NCBI GenBank assembly: GCA_015039365.1
Contig: WION01000016.1
Location: 372,001-436,000 of the forward strand
Direction of reading: 5' to 3'
Source: Amanita rubescens
Lineage: Eukaryota > Basidiomycota > Agaricomycetes > Agaricales > Amanitaceae
DNA: 64,000 bases
This document shows, one piece after another, positions 10,996 to 22,020 of the stretch. Both the position numbers and the translations under genes were made by a program. The stretch's first letter is position 1, and each line of letters begins with the position of its first letter. Under the pieces are notes generated by a model. The model did not search any database. It saw only the letters and a list, made by a program, of their open reading frames with translations, and was not told the DNA's origin.

Positions 10996-13425
10996 TCAAA
11001 GCTTTGCTTTGATATGCTGCTCGGCTGGTTCTTGTCCCTCGAGCTCCCGCTTCGCTCTTTCTCTCAATTCTCGTCGAAGGATTTTACCGGCAGCGCTAGA
11101 AACTACGTCAGCTGCAAAATCAGGATATCGGATAGCTCTGTACCTCTTCGGAACTATATCGACAATGACGATGCCTGAGAACAAATTTAATGAATATCCT
11201 AAAAGTTAGAATAACACTCACCCCCTCTGAGATATTTATAATAGGCCACTTGGGTTTGTATCCAGCTCTCCACTTCACGACAGAAAGTGGTCCTACTGGG
11301 TTCATCACGAATTGTATTAGGCTTAGCATGGACAACGTAGGCTCTGATGAATGGATTAGATCAAGTGTTAACCGAAAAGTAATGCAGTCACCTGGGTAAT
11401 TCAGTTGCCTCCTTCGTACTGTAGACCCCAATAACCGCTACATCTGCAATGTCAGGATGGGTCAAAAGAACGCTTTCTAATTCTGCTGGGGGAACTGCCA
11501 GCCGTCATATTTGCTTTGGTTCATCTCGAGACAATAACGTCATTTGCCTACCTTGGAAACCCTGGTGATTGATCAGCACTTATGATACAAAAACTCGAGT
11601 AGATCACCTTGTATTTGATGAGTTCTTTCCGTCTATCAACAATGTAATAAAACCCTTCAGCATCCCGTCTCGCAATGTCACCGGTCTTGAACCATCTATC
11701 TCGTGTGATTGCATCAGCCGTCGCCGCTTTATTACCTAGATAGGACTGGGGGAGTTCAGCGTAGGCGAGAAAAGAATACCGCTAGATCTCACTTTCATGA
11801 TTGTAGGTCCTCTGACCCACAGCTCGCCTGGCTGCCCTTCCTCGACATCACCATTACTGTCCCCATCGACTATTCGCGCTTCCAAATTGGGCAATAGCAT
11901 CCCTACGCTACCCACCTTGCGCATACCATCCTCAATAGGTACCATATGAGTGGTGGGTGACGTTTCCGTGAGGCCGTATCCTTTCCATGGACTATCAGCG
12001 CACTGTCATTATACGGATGAAATCCTTACCTTGCATAACAGTAAGATTCGTTTTGCCATTTCGCTTGGCAAGTAGGCGTTTTATGACCTTTCAGAGGCTT
12101 AGCCCATTCTTTGTCCAGAGGGGGAAAAGGCATACCGCAGTTGAAAGTGCAGCACCTAACGGAGCAGCACCTGAAAAAAGAACCTCTAGGGATGACATGT
12201 CGTATTTATCGACAACTAATGTGATGAGCACCACAGCCAGGTATTCCGTTAGTAGACTTACTGGGATGCCGGGACAACAAAACTAATACAGGAGGCACGA
12301 CAAGAGCAATGGCAATCTTGTATTTTTCCACGTTCGCGCAAAACTGGACAGGGTCGAATCGTTGTTGAATGACTACTGGCGTCCCGCACATGAATGGAAA
12401 ATGGAGAACTTTAACGGCACCTGCATAAGAACTGTCAAGTCAAAAACGAGGACATACTCAGATCATGACATACCATAAATATGATAAAAGGGTAAAATGC
12501 CCAAATGCGTGGTCTGGCCTACAGTGACTGCGGGAAACACTGTCATTACCATATCCAAGACAGAGGTGATGTTCTGGTGCGTCGTCTGTAAACGAAAAGT
12601 AAATCAAGATATTGTCATGCGGTTGCGTGTTGGTTTTCCATGTACCTCTACACCTTTTGGCTTTCCCGTAGTGCCTGGGTCGGGATTAGCTCAACTGTCG
12701 TGAACATTTTTTGCATGTAACCCACCTGAGCTGTAGCAGAGATAAACGGTCTCGTGTGCCAATCTGCCATCGAACCTCTCTCCTTCTGTGAGGGACCCCA
12801 ACTTGAGTAGATCTTCCATATGCAGAAGCCCCGCAGCCTCGGCTTTGCGTGGAGCGGCTGGGCCGCCAGCCCAGTCCAAACTGCTTCCTAACACGACGAT
12901 CTTTCTGTCGGCTTGATCGTCGGTAAGGCCGAGGTTCTGCAAAGTTTCTCGCGCGACTGCAAGCCCTTCTTCGCTCGTAAAAATGAGACTGGCACCGCTA
13001 TCAGAGTACTGGTGTTCAAGTTCCCGTGCATTGTATGCGCTGTTGGCCAGCGTGCATCTTAACCCCGCGGCAACTACAGATACGATAGTCGGTGATCCAG
13101 ACATGTATTTAGAAAAGAATCGCTTACCTGCGCCCAACAGCACGACGGGCCAATACAGAGCATTGATTGAATAGATGAGAACAGTGTCGCCCCGACTGGC
13201 AGCAGTCTGCGGGTGGTTGCGAATGCCGTATCCAAATGCAAGGGTTAGCCGTTTGAGGTCGGCACGGGTAATAGTTGCGCCAGAAGCGGCGTCTATGAAA
13301 GCAGGGGTCGAACCGGGAAATTGACCAACCAAGTTTGGGTCACTAGAAGCAAAGAGATGGGTATAGACGGATCTTTCTACCACGGGTATGGAAGGCACCG
13401 TAGACCTGTAGATTCTCTGGGCCAT
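10996..13425 (-). CDS. 4-coumarate:CoA ligase-like acyl-CoA synthetase, peroxisomal
   Basis: AMP-forming acyl-CoA synthetase of the 4CL-like group, with 14 exons. The AMP signature YSSGTTGKPKG is formed across an intron. GYGLTETSPTTHMVP, GELWVRGPTIMK and the hinge [24 protein letters not shown] follow, and the C-terminal domain has SAAGKILRRELRER with the catalytic Lys. The last residues are AKL, a peroxisomal targeting signal type 1, so the enzyme probably acts in peroxisomes on aromatic or fatty acids. One exon is only 10 nt (11561-11552, encoding GFQ). I start at the ATG at 13423-13425; the upstream in-frame codon is TTG. All junctions fit in frame, in contrast to the frame-broken genes nearby. 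The exact substrate cannot be read from sequence. Confidence 0.9.
11552..11561 (-). other. 10-nt microexon of the CoA ligase gene
   Basis: GGTTTCCAAG lies between an intron ending CACCAG and another starting GTAGGC. It supplies GFQ of the conserved [13 protein letters not shown] hinge; skipping it would destroy both motif and frame. Confidence 0.85.
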
Positions 13426-15439
13426 CGTCGGTCTCAAGTGAGGGTCCCACCAGCTGCTGGGAATGTTTTAAAGGGTTGAAGCGACCATGAACCGGCCACC
13501 TCAACGAGGAACCCGGTTGTCACATGCTCCGAATGCACTACACCATTATTGGTATTTTATTTATTTATTTATGGTTCTGTTTACGCATCTGGCGGGGCGA
13601 TCAGGCACACGTCTTCGTTCAAATCAGACGAGTCCACCAATATTTCAATTCACATTTACCCACCACAAGCAACTGGGTTCGAGATATCTTTGGAGACTTG
13701 TTGCAATCCAAGATAACATTCCGAGCAGATATTGCGAATTTATTATCTAGATACTAGAACCCCGTGTATGGTACTAACACATTTTTCGTCCCAGCACGCC
13801 CTCCGCAAGCGATCCTGGTCAGACGGTGCCTTATTCATTGCGTCTGATGCTTCTCCCGACATTCGTGTCTTGCTTCCCTCCCAAGTTGATATCAAAGCAA
13901 TACACTCACAAGGAATATTGACAACCAGGGACAAATCCTGGGAAGGAGTTTAAACCCATGTATGCATCCCCAGGGCCACGAAATTGAATCTAATACGCCC
14001 TACGGCCCAAGCACTCTGCGAATACCCCTACAACGAATGGTGATCGATTGATTCGAGACACAAGCTTCAATTACTACCAAAACTAGATTCTACGTTGGTC
14101 CTTCCGGGAGTAATCTACCGCGAGCTGGGTCCTGTCTCTCGATATGCTCTGAGGCATCTATGTCAAACTTGATCCTCTTTTACAACGTACCCTAAGGTAG
14201 TCTATGGCGTACACAGCTACTCAAGCGCGTTTTCACTTCCAAAACCTGTCCTGAAAGTAATCCGCTGCAAGCTCTGGAGTGATCTACGGCAAGCTGGCTC
14301 CAAGTTTGTGTCCTGGATACCCTGTGGCGTATGCGGCCATCCAAGCTAGATTCCTCTTTTGGATGAAGCTGACCTGTGGCTAAATTGCAGCACAAGCTGG
14401 TCCCCTTTTGTCAGAACGTGAATTGTCCTGGACGTAATCTATGTTGACTGGAAATGGAAAGGCATTGTTTTATTCCCAAAGGATCTGGGCGTATGAAGTA
14501 CTCTATTGCCAGGGAATGTCCCGGATTCAACGGCCGTAAAGCCTCTCACTGCATGGAAAACTGCGCTGCCGTTTCGATGGGGACGAATTGCTGTCCTAAA
14601 CACTGTCACGGAGATCGGGATGTTCAAGTTTTTTTACTAAAAGCTCAGGGATCGTCAGCGCCTATCCTCCCGCCCATCGTGGGAGATTGCGATTAGTTCG
14701 GTGGTTTCGAGTAATGCCATGCTGTCGTTCCGCGGGTAATCCCGGGCGCACCGACCTGCCTTTGTACTTTCAGACATGTGACCCATTGAAGTTGATCCAA
14801 GGTAAGCTTGGCCCTTCCCAGAACGCGTTTGGAAAGTGATCTACGGCGTGCACATCTCAAGCGAGTCCGGGAGGTGACCGGTGACCACTGGTATACGTAG
14901 ACTTGCTTGACATAATTTCCGTCGGCAGAAAGGTACTGCAATTTGTCATTCACAATCGCTAAGGAAGACTGGCTGTTTGATGACAAGATGCTGTTCAGCG
15001 TGACATTACCTAGAGATCATGAAAATGGGAATGTCCGAGATCAGGTAGACATCCGCCAATTGATTGCGGTCAACGCCAGAATGTACAAATGTTGTTGAAA
15101 CGAGTATAAAGACCACGACTTATCCTTCGTTTCACCCAGCTGCGAGTTTATTGCCAGCAATAGCTATATGGGCGTTACCACGAACGACCACGACGCAATA
15201 GTCAGTGATTCGCACCAGGCTGAGGGTGCATCACCCTCTGCATGCACGCGACACTCCAGGTACCGCTCTTTGAAACGTATCTGGAAACTACCGTTCCATG
15301 TCTTCGCACTGGGCATCCCGTCCTTTCATAAATCTTTGGCTTCCAAGAAATCAAAGCTAGGTAACTCTACATTTGTGCTCTTTGTTAACCGCTTGACCTT
15401 GATTATTCAGGTCTACCGGGTGCTATCATCGTGTGGAAA
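13426..15439. other. Gene-poor region with repeat remnants
   Basis: About 2 kb without a convincing gene. Open frames here are short and do not look coding. The stretch 14080-14900 contains recurring short phrases (gtgatctacgg, aagctgg, tccaagctag) and a four-block match to 6380-6560, so it looks like decayed repetitive DNA. Confidence 0.55.
14450..14720. repeat. Diverged dispersed repeat, copy 2
   Basis: Collinear with 6380-6560: ggaaatggaaaggca (14451), cagggaatgt (about 14510), gtaaagcct followed by a gcatgga block (about 14536), ggtggtttcgagt (about 14700). The spacing has grown in this copy, between blocks three and four in particular. Confidence 0.4.
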
Positions 15440-16097
15440 ATGATTCGTAACCTCGCTAGTCTTTTGGTTGGGTGGGTGACTTGCAAATATGCTCATCAGT
15501 CGTCGGGATTGCTATAATTCGCTGCCACTACAGGGCGCTAATCCCGACACTGTTCTGTCCGACCATCCAATCAAACGTCGTTCTCGGTTATCTCGTTTTT
15601 AGTTCATTGCTGCAGGCAGCTTTGGGATTGATATGTTCCAATATTTTGATAATCTACTTCTCAAACCGTAAGATGGTTAGTATCATCGGTATCTCTATTG
15701 AAGTCCCCGGCAGTGACATGTCCTACCAGCGCAAGCGTGATCCGGATGAGCTCGGTTTTTTTCTCTGGAGCGTCTGGGACCTTTTTTCAGTTCCCTCCGC
15801 ATGGACAGCATGGTATGAGGCACTGATCATCCATTGCTCACAAGAACTGATCTTCGAGTCCCCAGGAGTACGGTAATGCTGGCCATTGCTCTGGTTATTC
15901 AGCTCGTACATCCTGACGATGGTCCGGGACCTCCGGGTAGCTGTGGCAAGGGCCAGAGCGCCCACATGATCACTGCGCGTATCGTATTAATTAGCCTGTT
16001 ATTCAGCTTTTTGGTCATCCTATTTACCTTCTTTCTGCTTCACATACGCCATTTGTCACGCGTACTTGACCAAACTACAGATGTGTATACTCCATAG
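15440..16097 (+). pseudogene. Putative small multi-pass membrane protein, frame-disrupted
   Basis: The region reads as a hydrophobic protein with about four membrane spans: one near GIAIIRCHYRALIP, a long one in VVLGYLVFSSLLQAALGLIC, one in TVMLAIALVIQLVHPDD and one in VLISLLFSFLVILFTFFLL. A loop with YQRKRDPDELGFFLWSVWDL and a Gly/Pro-rich HPDDGPGPPGSCGKG segment are family-like features of an unassigned fungal membrane protein. The ATG at 15440 (MIRNLASLLVG) and the next segment are in different frames. A second change at about 15859-15870, in a run of four C, is cured by dropping one base. I do not know the family. Confidence 0.4.
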
Positions 16098-16585
16098 CCT
16101 ACGAAGCCTTCAAACTTATAGGCCATAGAACCGGGACTTAAGTAAGTAAGGACAATATGTAGAATATTCTTTCGGATTCATACAGTATAATATGCCTTAC
16201 ACACAAGTTAGAATGTACCACACTTCTTGCTAACACCGAGCGCTGAGCTATTAGTATCTCGCCAGAAATAGAGTTTTGGATCATCACCGCTGAGTGTTAA
16301 ACTATTACACATGTAAGGAAATTCACGGCGCATGTAGCAATTAGCGCACCTTTAGGACATGCGCACGAAGATTGTCTACCTTTGTCCCTTGAAACACGGT
16401 TTTTACGTATTTGTGTTACTAAAATTAGTACATCAGACATTGGCTTTGTTTGGCTCTAACGAGAAAACAAAACAAAGGGCAATCAGGAACTCACTGTAAC
16501 TTTTCACAGCCTCAGCCACTGTCTTGACGGTCTTCCATCCCGTGCAACTCTTGAAAGCGCACAAGCGTACTTCTTTAGCTTCCTA
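16098..16585. other. Intergenic, no gene seen
   Basis: AT-rich DNA between the putative membrane-protein gene and the RGG/RRM gene. Nothing coding or RNA-like seen. It should contain the promoter of the downstream gene. Confidence 0.5.
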
Positions 16586-17571
16586 ATGGCATCTCTTCTC
16601 GAGCGCTTGAACATTGCGCCAACTTCGACATCAGGTCCTGTTCGTTCAAAATCGAATCCTTCAAGCCGATCGTCAACTCCATACGTGTGTAGCTGTCTCC
16701 ATACGTAGCTCTACCGTCACCCTCATCTACTCTCTCGCTTGGTCTTCTTTGTTCTTGAAATTCGCAGAATCGATCCAAACGTGTTCCCAAAGGTGACCCA
16801 GACTCTCCTTGGGCACATGACCTTTACGAGTCGCACAACTCGCTGTCCGCCCGTATATCCAACAAGCCTACGCCACCGAAAGCAAACCTGAATCCCCTTG
16901 CCCAAAAGGCACTCAAGGATGCAACGGCGCCCCCGCGCAGTCAGCAGCAGCTCTCAATAAAGGGGGCAGGCTCTGCAGGGCAAGGCAATGTTGTTGAGGT
17001 GTCTGGGTTGGTGGGTGGAACAACGGCAGACGATGTGGCTGCCATTTTCAAACGATGTGGGGCAATTGCTAGTTCCAAGGCAATGCCCTCTTCGTCGAAT
17101 GAAGATGTGCGGATACGAGTGACGTTCAAAGACGCTTCGTCTGCAGTCCACCGCTGTTCAAAAGTTCCACAATCAGCCGGCAGATGGTAAAATCTTATCC
17201 GTGAGGATTGTGGGTAGCACATCTGCTGGTATGACTCTTGGTGGAAGGCTTGGTGTGGATGGGCTAGGTTTGGTCAGGGAAGAAGGAAGTGTGGACGTAG
17301 TTAATGGAAAGTGAAGAAAATAGGGGGTCGTGAGTAAAAAAAAACTCGTTCCGCATTGTTACGGTTAGACTCAAGACGGTGGAAAACAGAAAACTGCGGT
17401 CCGATTTGCTCCTGGACGCAGATCCGCGTGCCCATGTTATGGTTGCACCGCCTGGAACAGAACAGACGGAGTATTCTCGGGGTACGGGGTGGGAGGCGTG
17501 GTGGACGAGGAGGAGGACGGGGACGACGTGGAGGCCGTCGTGGAGGTGAGGGCAGGATGGATGTGGACTGA
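16586..17571 (+). CDS. RNA-binding protein with RRM-like domain and RGG tail
   Basis: Exon 1 is 16586-16684 (MASLLERLNIAPTST). Exon 2 runs from 16768 to 17310 and exon 3 from 17369 to 17571. The centre has an RRM-like fold (GNVVEVSGLVGGTTADDVAAIF, then RIRVTFKD, then AVQKFHNQPADGKIL) and the C-terminus is an Arg/Gly-rich tail ending GGEGRMDVD. This is the architecture of Aly/REF-type mRNA export adaptors, so a nuclear RNA role is likely. Two single-base frame breaks are present: about 17148-17152 (gtccaccg, one extra C) and about 17485-17495 (in a G-run). Removing one base at each restores a continuous protein, so I treat it as a real gene with probable sequence errors. Confidence 0.75.
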
Positions 17572-17747
17572 AAGGTTTTTTTTTTTTGGTACGAATACGC
17601 TAGCCTTTCAACGGAGTAGTATCCGTGTATGAATATCTTTTGTGACATCGTGACATTTCCTGTTTTGGTATGAACACCTGCCGCATACGTGTTTTTGCTC
17701 CTTATCCTCATACTAACTCGTCCCCCCCGTTGTACTACTAACCGACC

Positions 17748-18416
17748 ATGGGTGTTGGTCAGCGATTCCACACATCTTCACCTTGTTCATGCTCATACTC
17801 TATCGCAGGTTGGCTGTTCCTTTTTGCGGTGCTATGGTCTGCGATCCTTCTTTTCGGGATGGTCTTTTTCGTCAGTATCAAATATTTTCAGGCGAAGGCT
17901 TGTCCCAACTTTATCGAATGGATAGATCATCATGTTCTCGGATCTTGAAAGCGACTACATTAATCCCATAGACTTGTGCAACAAGCTGAACCAGGTTAGT
18001 CAGAGGTTTTTTTTCTTCAGGAGTTTCGACCTTCAAGGCATCGGCGTAGTTTGTCCTTCCGGAGTACGGTGCACACGCATTCCTAGCCCTATGTTTCCTA
18101 TTATCCGGGCAATGGACGGCACTGCTCCTAAATGCACCTCTTTTGGTCTATAATGCAAACAAGTGCGTCCCCGTGTCGTGCTCGACGGTGTCTCGTTTAT
18201 GATTTTTTGTAGAGTCGTCCACAAGCACCACATGTACGACGCGACTGAAATATTCCGGACTCTCGAAAGAGACAAAAAAGAGGTTTTCTTCAAGCTTGGC
18301 TTCTACCTTCTCTCGTTTTTCTACTATCTCTACCGGTGCGTTGTTTCCTGTCTTCATTGTGTGCCCAAACTCATTGAGTGCTCAGTATGATCGCTGCCCT
18401 CATAGCGGAGGCATAG
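17748..18416 (+). CDS. Cornichon/Erv14-type ER export receptor, copy A
   Basis: COPII cargo receptor of the cornichon family: small, three membrane spans, moving membrane proteins from ER to Golgi. Six exons: ATG at 17748, a split Gly codon after GV, then [64 protein letters not shown] and [12 protein letters not shown], ending MIAALIAEA. About 137 residues, the normal size. It is more divergent than copy B in the first span (WSAILLFG) and in the region before the last span. The five intron positions match copy B exactly, showing that the two arose by tandem duplication. Confidence 0.92.
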
Positions 18417-18605
18417 TAGTGTTTTAGAAGTAGGCAGATTGTAGTTTGATGAATTCATGATGACTTTGAATATATGTCTTTTGCATGCCATTTCCCACGT
18501 GCACCACTCGGACGTCAGCGCGTCAGCCGCCAGTACACATTATTTGAGTCTTCTCAAAGTGCTCATCGCCACTTCTCGACTTTTCCTTAGTGACTTTTGT
18601 AAAAC

Positions 18606-19373
18606 ATGGGCGGAGCTGGTGAGTGTTTCGTGCCCCATTTGGCGTTTACCACTTTTCTGACGAGTCTGTTCATCCTCCGTCCACACCCGCCCCTTGCCTC
18701 TATGCCAGGCTGGTTATTCTTGTTCGCGGTCCTGGTAGCGGCAGGATTACTCTTCTGCATGGTTTTCTTCGTATGTCTTATCGTATCACGATATGAAACG
18801 CACTTACGCGCAATTTTTCCTATGTCAACTTTCGCTGAACACGCTCGCGGGTAACACGAATAGATCATCATGTTCTCGGATCTAGAATGCGACTATATCA
18901 ATCCTATTGACCTATGTAACAAACTTAACCAGGTACGAGTTGAGTCGTCTGACTTGTCTGCGGAAAAGCCTCACGCACGCCTCGCCCAGTTTGTTCTACC
19001 CGAAAGTGCAGTTCATGCGTTCCTCACCCTCCTTTTCTTGCTTTCTGGGCAATGGTTAGCGTTCCTAATCAACTTGCCCCTGGTTCTATTCAACGCCAAC
19101 AAGTCAGTCATTATACATCATCATAAATTTCACCTAGCCCATTCCTTACTTCCGCAGGGTTTACGGCAAAACACACATGTATGATGCCACGGAGATTTTC
19201 CGAACGCTGCCGACACATAAGAAGGAGAGTTTCATTAAACTAGGATTCTACCTCGTGTCATTCTTCTACTACTTATATCGGTGCGTTCCCCATAATTGGT
19301 TTTTTTTTGGCATTCGCTAATCAAAACATCGCACATTAGGATGATTGTGGCGCTCATTGCAGAAAGCGAATGA
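18606..19373 (+). CDS. Cornichon/Erv14-type ER export receptor, copy B
   Basis: Second tandem cornichon gene, 189 bp after the stop of copy A and on the same strand. It starts MGGAG and continues [69 protein letters not shown] and [18 protein letters not shown], ending AESE. It has the same five introns at the same codons as copy A, with unrelated intron sequence. It looks like the conserved housekeeping copy, since its residues are closer to the usual fungal Erv14 pattern. Confidence 0.94.
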
Positions 19374-19563
19374 GGGATTTCTTCAAGTTCATGACATGCA
19401 TCATCATCTGTTCAACATTTGAACTTAATCTTCTATAGAAAAGACATCCTATTTTGTGTATTTTCCCATATACTACAGAGAATATAAAGGGTATCAAAGC
19501 TGTTTTAGAGGTATCTTATTTGACAACGGGCCTGGGAGCGAATAAATATATATATAAGATCTG

Positions 19564-20772
19564 TTAGCGTCGTAAAGTGCGTAATTTCATCCATTCTTTA
19601 TCGTTGGCGTTAAAGTCAACACCTTTCCGCCTCCACCATTCCCGTGCCTCTTCTCCCCCACCTATCGCATCTTCCAATGCCTCTTCGATATCACACATCC
19701 TATATTGGATGGGAAGACCTGATCTGTCCCACCACTCCAACACTTCTGGTCGATTATGCTTCGTCGCAATCGTCAACGCTTCCTGGTCATAATATAATTG
19801 CAAGCCACTTGCAAGCCACCAATCCAGCACGTCCACTCTCCCGTGACAGCTAGCATGATGCAGCGCACTGCGATCACGCTTAAAGTCAATCTGAGAGGTG
19901 GCCCACCATTCGAGGACCTTGACGTGACCAGCCATACTCGCCATGTCCATCACCCTTCCCACTTTGAGCGGAAGATCCCGCTGTTGATGCTGGTTCTTCC
20001 ACCATTCCAGTACGGCGATTTGATTTTTCGCGCTCGCTGATTCGAGTGCCGCTTCCGTATAACGAAACGGATGGCCTGAATGGAGCCACCAGTCCAGCGA
20101 AATGACATGACCGTTCCGAGAGGCGCCGTCGATAGCCTCCGCTATAGATTCAGGGGAGGGCGGAGGGATAAGGGCAGGATGTTGTTCAAAGCCGTGTTTC
20201 CACCAGTTGAGAACGGCCGTACGGCCGTGCCATGAAGCTTTTATGGGGATAAGATCACCTTCGTTGAAGATGGATTTAAAGATCGAGTAATGATGAGATA
20301 GAAAGTATTCTAGAACATGGACGTAGCCGAAACGTATGACGAGATTTGCGCCTGCTCTCGTGGGTAAGTGGATGCGTGGGTTTGTGGCGCGAATGCGAGT
20401 GAGGGAGCCTTGCATTAAGGCCCAGTCCATTTTCGATGCGCGAACCCATTCCGGTGGACGAGGGAGGGTGGTATGGATGGGGACAGCATTTGCGAGCTCC
20501 CAATCGCCGAGATTTTCCATGATGTATACGAGGAGCTCGATGGGGAGATCAGGAGCCCGTTTCTGCTTTGCGGGGAGAAGAGTAGTGGTGTGGTGAGTGG
20601 CGAGGGCATTAGGGAAGTGATAAGTATGGAGATCGTGGTTGGCGAGACGGGAAGCGAGATCGGCAAGAGAGCCGGTAGTTGGAAGATTACGGACTTTGAG
20701 AAAGAGTTCAAGTTCGTCGTAATCTAGTTTCTCGTATGCACGAACAGTCTGAAGATATGGAGAGTGCATCAT
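19564..20772 (-). CDS. SAP-like domain plus ankyrin-like repeats
   Basis: A single exon starts at MM (20772) and encodes about 402 residues. The N-terminus has a SAP-like helix-extension-helix (YDELELFLKVRNLPTTG, then LADLASRLANHD), which in other proteins binds DNA. It is followed by a short F-box-like stretch (APDLPIELLVYIMENLGDWE). The rest is a series of about 33-residue units, each ending near VLEWW, VLNWW, SLDWW or VLDWW, as in degenerate ankyrin repeats. The reading frame is open further upstream, but that part belongs to the neighbouring gene, whose stop lies at 20808. The role is unknown; ubiquitin ligase adaptor or nuclear scaffold are both possible. Confidence 0.8.
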   Translation of the reverse strand: MMHSPYLQTVRAYEKLDYDELELFLKVRNLPTTGSLADLASRLANHDLHTYHFPNALATHHTTTLLPAKQKRAPDLPIELLVYIMENLGDWELANAVPIHTTLPRPPEWVRASKMDWALMQGSLTRIRATNPRIHLPTRAGANLVIRFGYVHVLEYFLSHHYSIFKSIFNEGDLIPIKASWHGRTAVLNWWKHGFEQHPALIPPPSPESIAEAIDGASRNGHVISLDWWLHSGHPFRYTEAALESASAKNQIAVLEWWKNQHQQRDLPLKVGRVMDMASMAGHVKVLEWWATSQIDFKRDRSALHHASCHGRVDVLDWWLASGLQLYYDQEALTIATKHNRPEVLEWWDRSGLPIQYRMCDIEEALEDAIGGGEEAREWWRRKGVDFNANDKEWMKLRTLRR

Positions 20773-20807
20773 GATAATACACAAATGGCACGTGTACGAA
20801 TTAACTA

Positions 20808-21842
20808 CTACTTCAGGTCCACTTCTCCTCGTATACCTGCTAATTTCCGTAAGCGTCGCTCTTTCTTCCGAGTGCCAATCCTTACCTATAAACTGCATAA
20901 ATCGGTTCATATTTCGCTTTCGCCAATCTTCCGACGTATCCACATTGATTCCATAGAACGCGAGGAGATTTTTCATCTCATCCTCTGCCATCGCCTCATC
21001 AGTTTAGTACTCACACACAAAATTTAGTCAAATCCTCACTTTCATATTCATACAGTGCCGCCAGGTTCAACGGATAGAGGCCGCTACTCTCCCCGTCGTC
21101 CGTCACCACTACCTTCAATTCTTCCTGCCAGTCGCCCACTTGGATACTGCCGTTTTCCACCCTTGCTTGCCTACAAAATAACAACCATCAGGTCTCGTCC
21201 AGCTCACCGGCTTGAAACCATACGAATTTCTCAATGCTCTCTTCAGTCTCTCCAAGTGTTCTCGAGCATCTTGCACTTGCTCCTCGAGCGACACAGGCAA
21301 AAACTCCCTAATCTGCTTCTCCACTTCTTCGCTCACCTGCCGGGCGATCTCTTCTTTGGCCTTCAACTCGACGTACTTTCTGTATACATTGTCAAGTGGT
21401 TATAGCAAGGAACAGGCAGAATATACATACTCTCGTTCGCCAAGCAACTTTCTCTCGAGGCTAAGGGGCCCCTTAAGGATCATCTTATCCTGGATAAACA
21501 TTAATTTCTTATGTTGCACCTCCGTATGTTCATTCAACTTCTTCTTCAGTTCAGTAAGGTCGTTGGCTGAATCTTTCTTTGAGATCAAGGAATGTAAGCT
21601 ACGCCACAGACGATGCACGATCATCATTACCGTTCCACCAGTCTTTGGAAGTTTATTACTGGATATATCAAGTTTCGCCAAAGACTTTTCTCTGTTGAGA
21701 TCATATCACTTCCACTGCCAGTGGCGAAGGAGATGGGTAATCACAGATCTTTATTCGCATCGTGGACAGATTTCAGCGCGTTAACTGGGTTAAATGGGGC
21801 AGGATGTGCTGTATGCGAGGTCGAAGTGGACGTGGAGGCCAT
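20808..21842 (-). CDS. Coiled-coil protein of unknown function
   Basis: Six exons. The start is MASTSTSTSHTAHPAPFNP at 21842. Introns include 21744-21692, one after ERE, one after RNS, one with a TACTAAAC branch sequence before KDEMKNLLAFYG, and a last one before AGIRGEVDLK and the stop. The protein is about 250 residues with a long central coiled coil (LTELKKKLNEHTEVQHKKL, then KEEIARQVSEEVEKQIREF) and a C-terminal motif with NMNRFMQFI. It stops only 35 bp before the start of the SAP-ankyrin gene on the same strand. I recognise a conserved basidiomycete pattern but no function. Confidence 0.75.
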
Positions 21843-22020
21843 AGTCAAGAGATGATAGGAACAATACAACCAATTGCTTCTATCTGAACTGCCTCGTGTT
21901 GTTTGGCAACCGAATGTATAAATCCAGACAACGAGCGCTAATTAATACATTCGACTACTTATGCCTTCAACAATACAAGACGGAAATTCAGTCAGTCAGT
22001 CACACAGAACACAATGTAAA

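Noticed and set aside
17508..17560. Glycine/arginine-rich repeat as a microsatellite
   Set aside because: It is the coding RGG tail of the RNA-binding protein rather than a neutral repeat.
20900..20991. Upstream extension of the SAP-ankyrin protein to MAEDEMKNLL
   Set aside because: Those residues belong to the last exons of the coiled-coil gene (NMNRFMQFI), which is spliced at a TACTAAAC-containing intron and has its own stop at 20808.
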